Shown: piece by piece, positions 62,313 to 64,000 of the stretch
Numbering within the stretch: the stretch's first letter is position 1
Layout of the letters: each line of letters starts with the position of its first letter
Source: Thermogemmatispora tikiterensis
GTDB lineage: Bacteria > Chloroflexota > Ktedonobacteria > Ktedonobacterales > Ktedonobacteraceae
Direction of reading: 5' to 3'
NCBI RefSeq assembly: GCF_003268475.1
Contig: NZ_MCIF01000002.1
Coordinates: 2,381,581 to 2,445,580, forward strand
Length of the DNA: 64,000 bases
Made by a program: the position numbers and the translations under genes
Notes under the pieces: model-generated
The model's database searches: none
The model's input: the letters and a program-made list of their open reading frames with translations, nothing else
What the model was told of the DNA's origin: nothing

Positions 62313-62480
62313 ATGGCAACTGCCATTCAACCTGTGCCGCCTGTCGAGAGGCAACGGCCTGCGACCCTCACCAGCGCTGCAAGGGCTGATGCTTCCAGCG
62401 CTGACGTCCGCTCTTTTCCCGTTCCCGTCACGCTCCCAGCCCCGAGGTCAGGGGAGACACGGGCTTCTCAGAGGAGGTGA
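62313..62480 (+). CDS. Small MAT-type protein without Cys pair (cassette 4)
   Basis: 55 aa, MATAIQPVPPVERQRPATLT..., Ala/Pro/Arg-rich. The start is almost the same as that of the 52585 protein (MATAVQP), but the CPxC segment is missing. GGAGG lies 9 bases upstream, and the methyltransferase starts 3 bases after its stop. It occupies the first position of the only cassette with an intact methyltransferase. Confidence 0.6.
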   Translation: MATAIQPVPPVERQRPATLTSAARADASSADVRSFPVPVTLPAPRSGETRASQRR

Positions 62481-62483
62481 GGG

Positions 62484-63392
62484 ATGCCCTGGTGGTGGCA
62501 CGCGCGCCGATCGGAAGCCGAGCTGCGTTCCGTGGCCCCCTCGCCTTCGACGGAGGCTTCCCCTGTCCTGGTCGATGTCGCTGGGCGCCGACGCTTCCAG
62601 GACATGCCGTACCTGCTTCCCAAAGACCAGCAGGAGCTGAACCGGCTGGACTATCAGCACTATGTGCTTCGCCAGGTCTTCCGCGGCAACGTCCTGGCCC
62701 CCGTGCAGGACCTGCTGCGTGAGGGCACCGCCGTCCTGGATGTGGGCACCGGCACCGGTCGCTGGGCCATCGAAGTCGCCGAAGCCTTTCCTCGTTGTCG
62801 CGTGGTCGGCTTCGACCGGGAACCCGCTCGCTCCTCGCAGGGGCTGCCGCCCGGCTTTCGCTTCGTGCAAGGCGATCTGCTCCAGGGGCTGCCCTTTGCC
62901 GATGCCACCTTTGGCTACGTCCATCAGCGCCTGCTGGTCGCTGGCATCCCCCTGGCGCAGTGGCCCGCCGTCCTGCGCGAGCTGCTGCGCGTCACCCGCC
63001 GCGGCGGCTGGATCGAGCTGGTCGAACTCGGGCTGGGCTTCTTTCCACAAGGCCCTTGCCTGCAGCAGATCGTGACCTGGTGGCAGCAGCTCAGTGTTGC
63101 CCGTGGCATGGACGCCAGCCAGCTCTTCCTGCTGGGCCGCTGGCTGCGCGAGGCGGGCGCCCTCCAGGTCGAGCAGCGTACCTGCTGGCTGCCCGTTGGC
63201 CGCTGGGGTGGACGCCTGGGGCAGTTGCTGGCCCAGGATCTGCTGGTCGCCGCCGGCACCCTGGAGGCCCCCGTTGAAGGGCTGGGCGTGTCGGTAGCCC
63301 GCTTTCACGAGATCCTGGAAGGGCTGGCCCGCGAGTGGGAGGAGGGCCAGGTCACCTACGAGGTCTACACCGCCTGGGGGAGGAAGCCATGA
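62484..63392 (+). CDS. Class I SAM-dependent methyltransferase, intact (copy 4)
   Basis: 302 aa. The N-terminal YLLPKDQQELNRLDYQHYVLRQVFRGN is shared with copies 2 and 3. The Rossmann core has motif I VLDVGTGTGRWAIEVAEAFP near residue 89, motif II VVGFDRE, motif III-like GDLLQGLPFADATFGYVHQRLLV and motif IV-V LRELLRVTRRGGWIELVELGLGF. The C-terminal ~110 residues are specific. This is the UbiE/Methyltransf_11-25 type; the substrate is unknown. AGGAGGTGAGGG precedes the ATG. Its stop overlaps the next start (ATGA). Confidence 0.92.
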   Translation: MPWWWHARRSEAELRSVAPSPSTEASPVLVDVAGRRRFQDMPYLLPKDQQELNRLDYQHYVLRQVFRGNVLAPVQDLLREGTAVLDVGTGTGRWAIEVAEAFPRCRVVGFDREPARSSQGLPPGFRFVQGDLLQGLPFADATFGYVHQRLLVAGIPLAQWPAVLRELLRVTRRGGWIELVELGLGFFPQGPCLQQIVTWWQQLSVARGMDASQLFLLGRWLREAGALQVEQRTCWLPVGRWGGRLGQLLAQDLLVAAGTLEAPVEGLGVSVARFHEILEGLAREWEEGQVTYEVYTAWGRKP

Positions 63393-63857
63393 ACTGGCCT
63401 CGCGCGCGGCGCCGCGGGCGTCTGCTGACTGGCACCGCCCCGTTGCCCCTGCTCCCCCTGAGTGACTGGGCGCGGGCGGCCCGGCTGCTCGGGGCCCTCG
63501 TGCGGCTGCTGGCTCCCCGGCTCTCGTCTGCCGGCTGGGGCCGCTGGCAGACCTGGCTGGATTGCTGGCCGCCAGGAGAAGCGCTGGAAGCCGATCGAGA
63601 TCGCCTGGGTGCTGCTGGAACGGCGCTGCCGCCAGGCGCGGGACCTGGGCAGTGGCTGGCGGCTGCTGGACGAGCAGGAGGTCCGCGAGCTGCGCTGGCT
63701 GCTGGGAGCCGGCGAGCAGTTCCTGCGGCGCTTCCTGGCTCAGCCCCGCCAGGGGCTGTCGGCCCAGGACCTGGAGCAGCTCCGGCAGGGTCCCCCGCTG
63801 TTGCGCCGCCTGGGACGCGTCTTGCGCTGGCAGCCCCGCCGCGAGGGCCTCAACTGA
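63389..63857 (+). CDS. Trp-rich partner protein with a +1 frame change
   Basis: Translation starts at ATG 63389, coupled to the methyltransferase stop: MNWPRARRRGRLLTG..., SDWARAARLLGALVRLL, GWGRWQTWLDCWPPG. Around 63575-63585 protein-like sequence moves to the +1 frame: KRWKPIEIAWVLLERRCRQARDLGSGWRLLDEQEVRELRWLLG...LRRLGRVLRWQPRREGLN, stopping at 63857. Third-position G+C is very high before the switch in the first frame and after it in the second, so both parts look coding. The shorter copy at 58960 has the same switch. This could be a programmed frameshift or an inherited 1-base lesion. No family recognised. Confidence 0.6.
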
Positions 63858-63946
63858 GGAGCGGGGGATGGCCTGCCTCTGGGCCTCTCCCCCCAACACA
63901 GATCACCGGGATGTCAACAGAACAGAAAGGAGGAGCTTCTCCCATC

Positions 63947-64000
63947 GTGGCTCGATCCCTGACATCACGCTGGCGGGCCTGCTCAGGCGGGCAGGTCTTC
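63947..64000 (+). CDS. Start of a possible further gene (partial)
   Basis: GTG 63947 with AAAGGAGGAG 11 bases upstream opens MARSLTSRWRACSGG..., running off the window. Only the strong ribosome-binding site supports it. Confidence 0.35.
   Translation, partial: MARSLTSRWRACSGGQVF

Overview
The window looks like the chromosome of a Ktedonobacteria-type Chloroflexota, possibly Thermogemmatispora-like. This is inferred from the high G+C, the many large helix-turn-helix/TPR and SARP-like regulators, the WD40-fused Ser/Thr kinase, secreted Pro/Thr-linker proteins, the MEP pathway gene ispE, and frequent extended -10 promoters of the form TGnTATAmT. No rRNA or tRNA gene was recognised.

The first ~43 kb is mostly ordinary chromosome: a partial class V aminotransferase, a WD40 Ser/Thr kinase, cobalamin-dependent methionine synthase behind a structured leader, cysS, a penicillin-acylase-family hydrolase, an orphan D12-class adenine methylase, a marR/ABC exporter operon, a TatA-like protein and purine nucleoside phosphorylase downstream of a catalytically degenerate Xer-like protein. 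These are followed by a glycosidase-like/PIG-L pair, ispE, four consecutive family-9 glycosyltransferases, a radical SAM protein, a divergent aroA and a sarcosine-oxidase-like flavoprotein. A TetR gene with a perfect operator precedes an R2-like diiron oxidase, and three envelope proteins of DUF6114/DUF6230 type follow.

From about 43.7 kb to the end the window is an accessory island. Its centre is a minus-strand RiPP (graspetide) operon: a short acidic precursor peptide (49346-49540), an ATP-grasp ligase (48220-49296) and an isoaspartyl methyltransferase with a C-terminal extension (46967-48223). This is the gene set of the fuscimiditide type, in which the graspetide is also aspartimidylated. 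Downstream lie a TPR gene broken by a 19-bp tandem duplication and a nonsense codon, and a Nudix protein. The whole module sits between the N- and C-terminal halves of a disrupted class I methyltransferase gene, and the two halves share a 49-bp direct repeat (44891-44939 and 49681-49729, one mismatch).

The same methyltransferase family recurs three more times (52.8, 58.5 and 62.5 kb) as a cassette: a small 55-70 aa protein beginning MAT, then the methyltransferase, then (twice) a Trp-rich partner protein. Only the 62.5 kb methyltransferase is intact. The others are truncated or internally deleted, and both copies of the partner protein show the same +1 change of reading frame. Between the cassettes are XRE/TPR and SARP/TPR regulators, two tandem PIG-L deacetylases, an ASCH protein and a HAD hydrolase. 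The island reads as a site of repeated duplication, recombination and decay of peptide- or small-molecule-modifying cassettes, one of which took in a graspetide operon.
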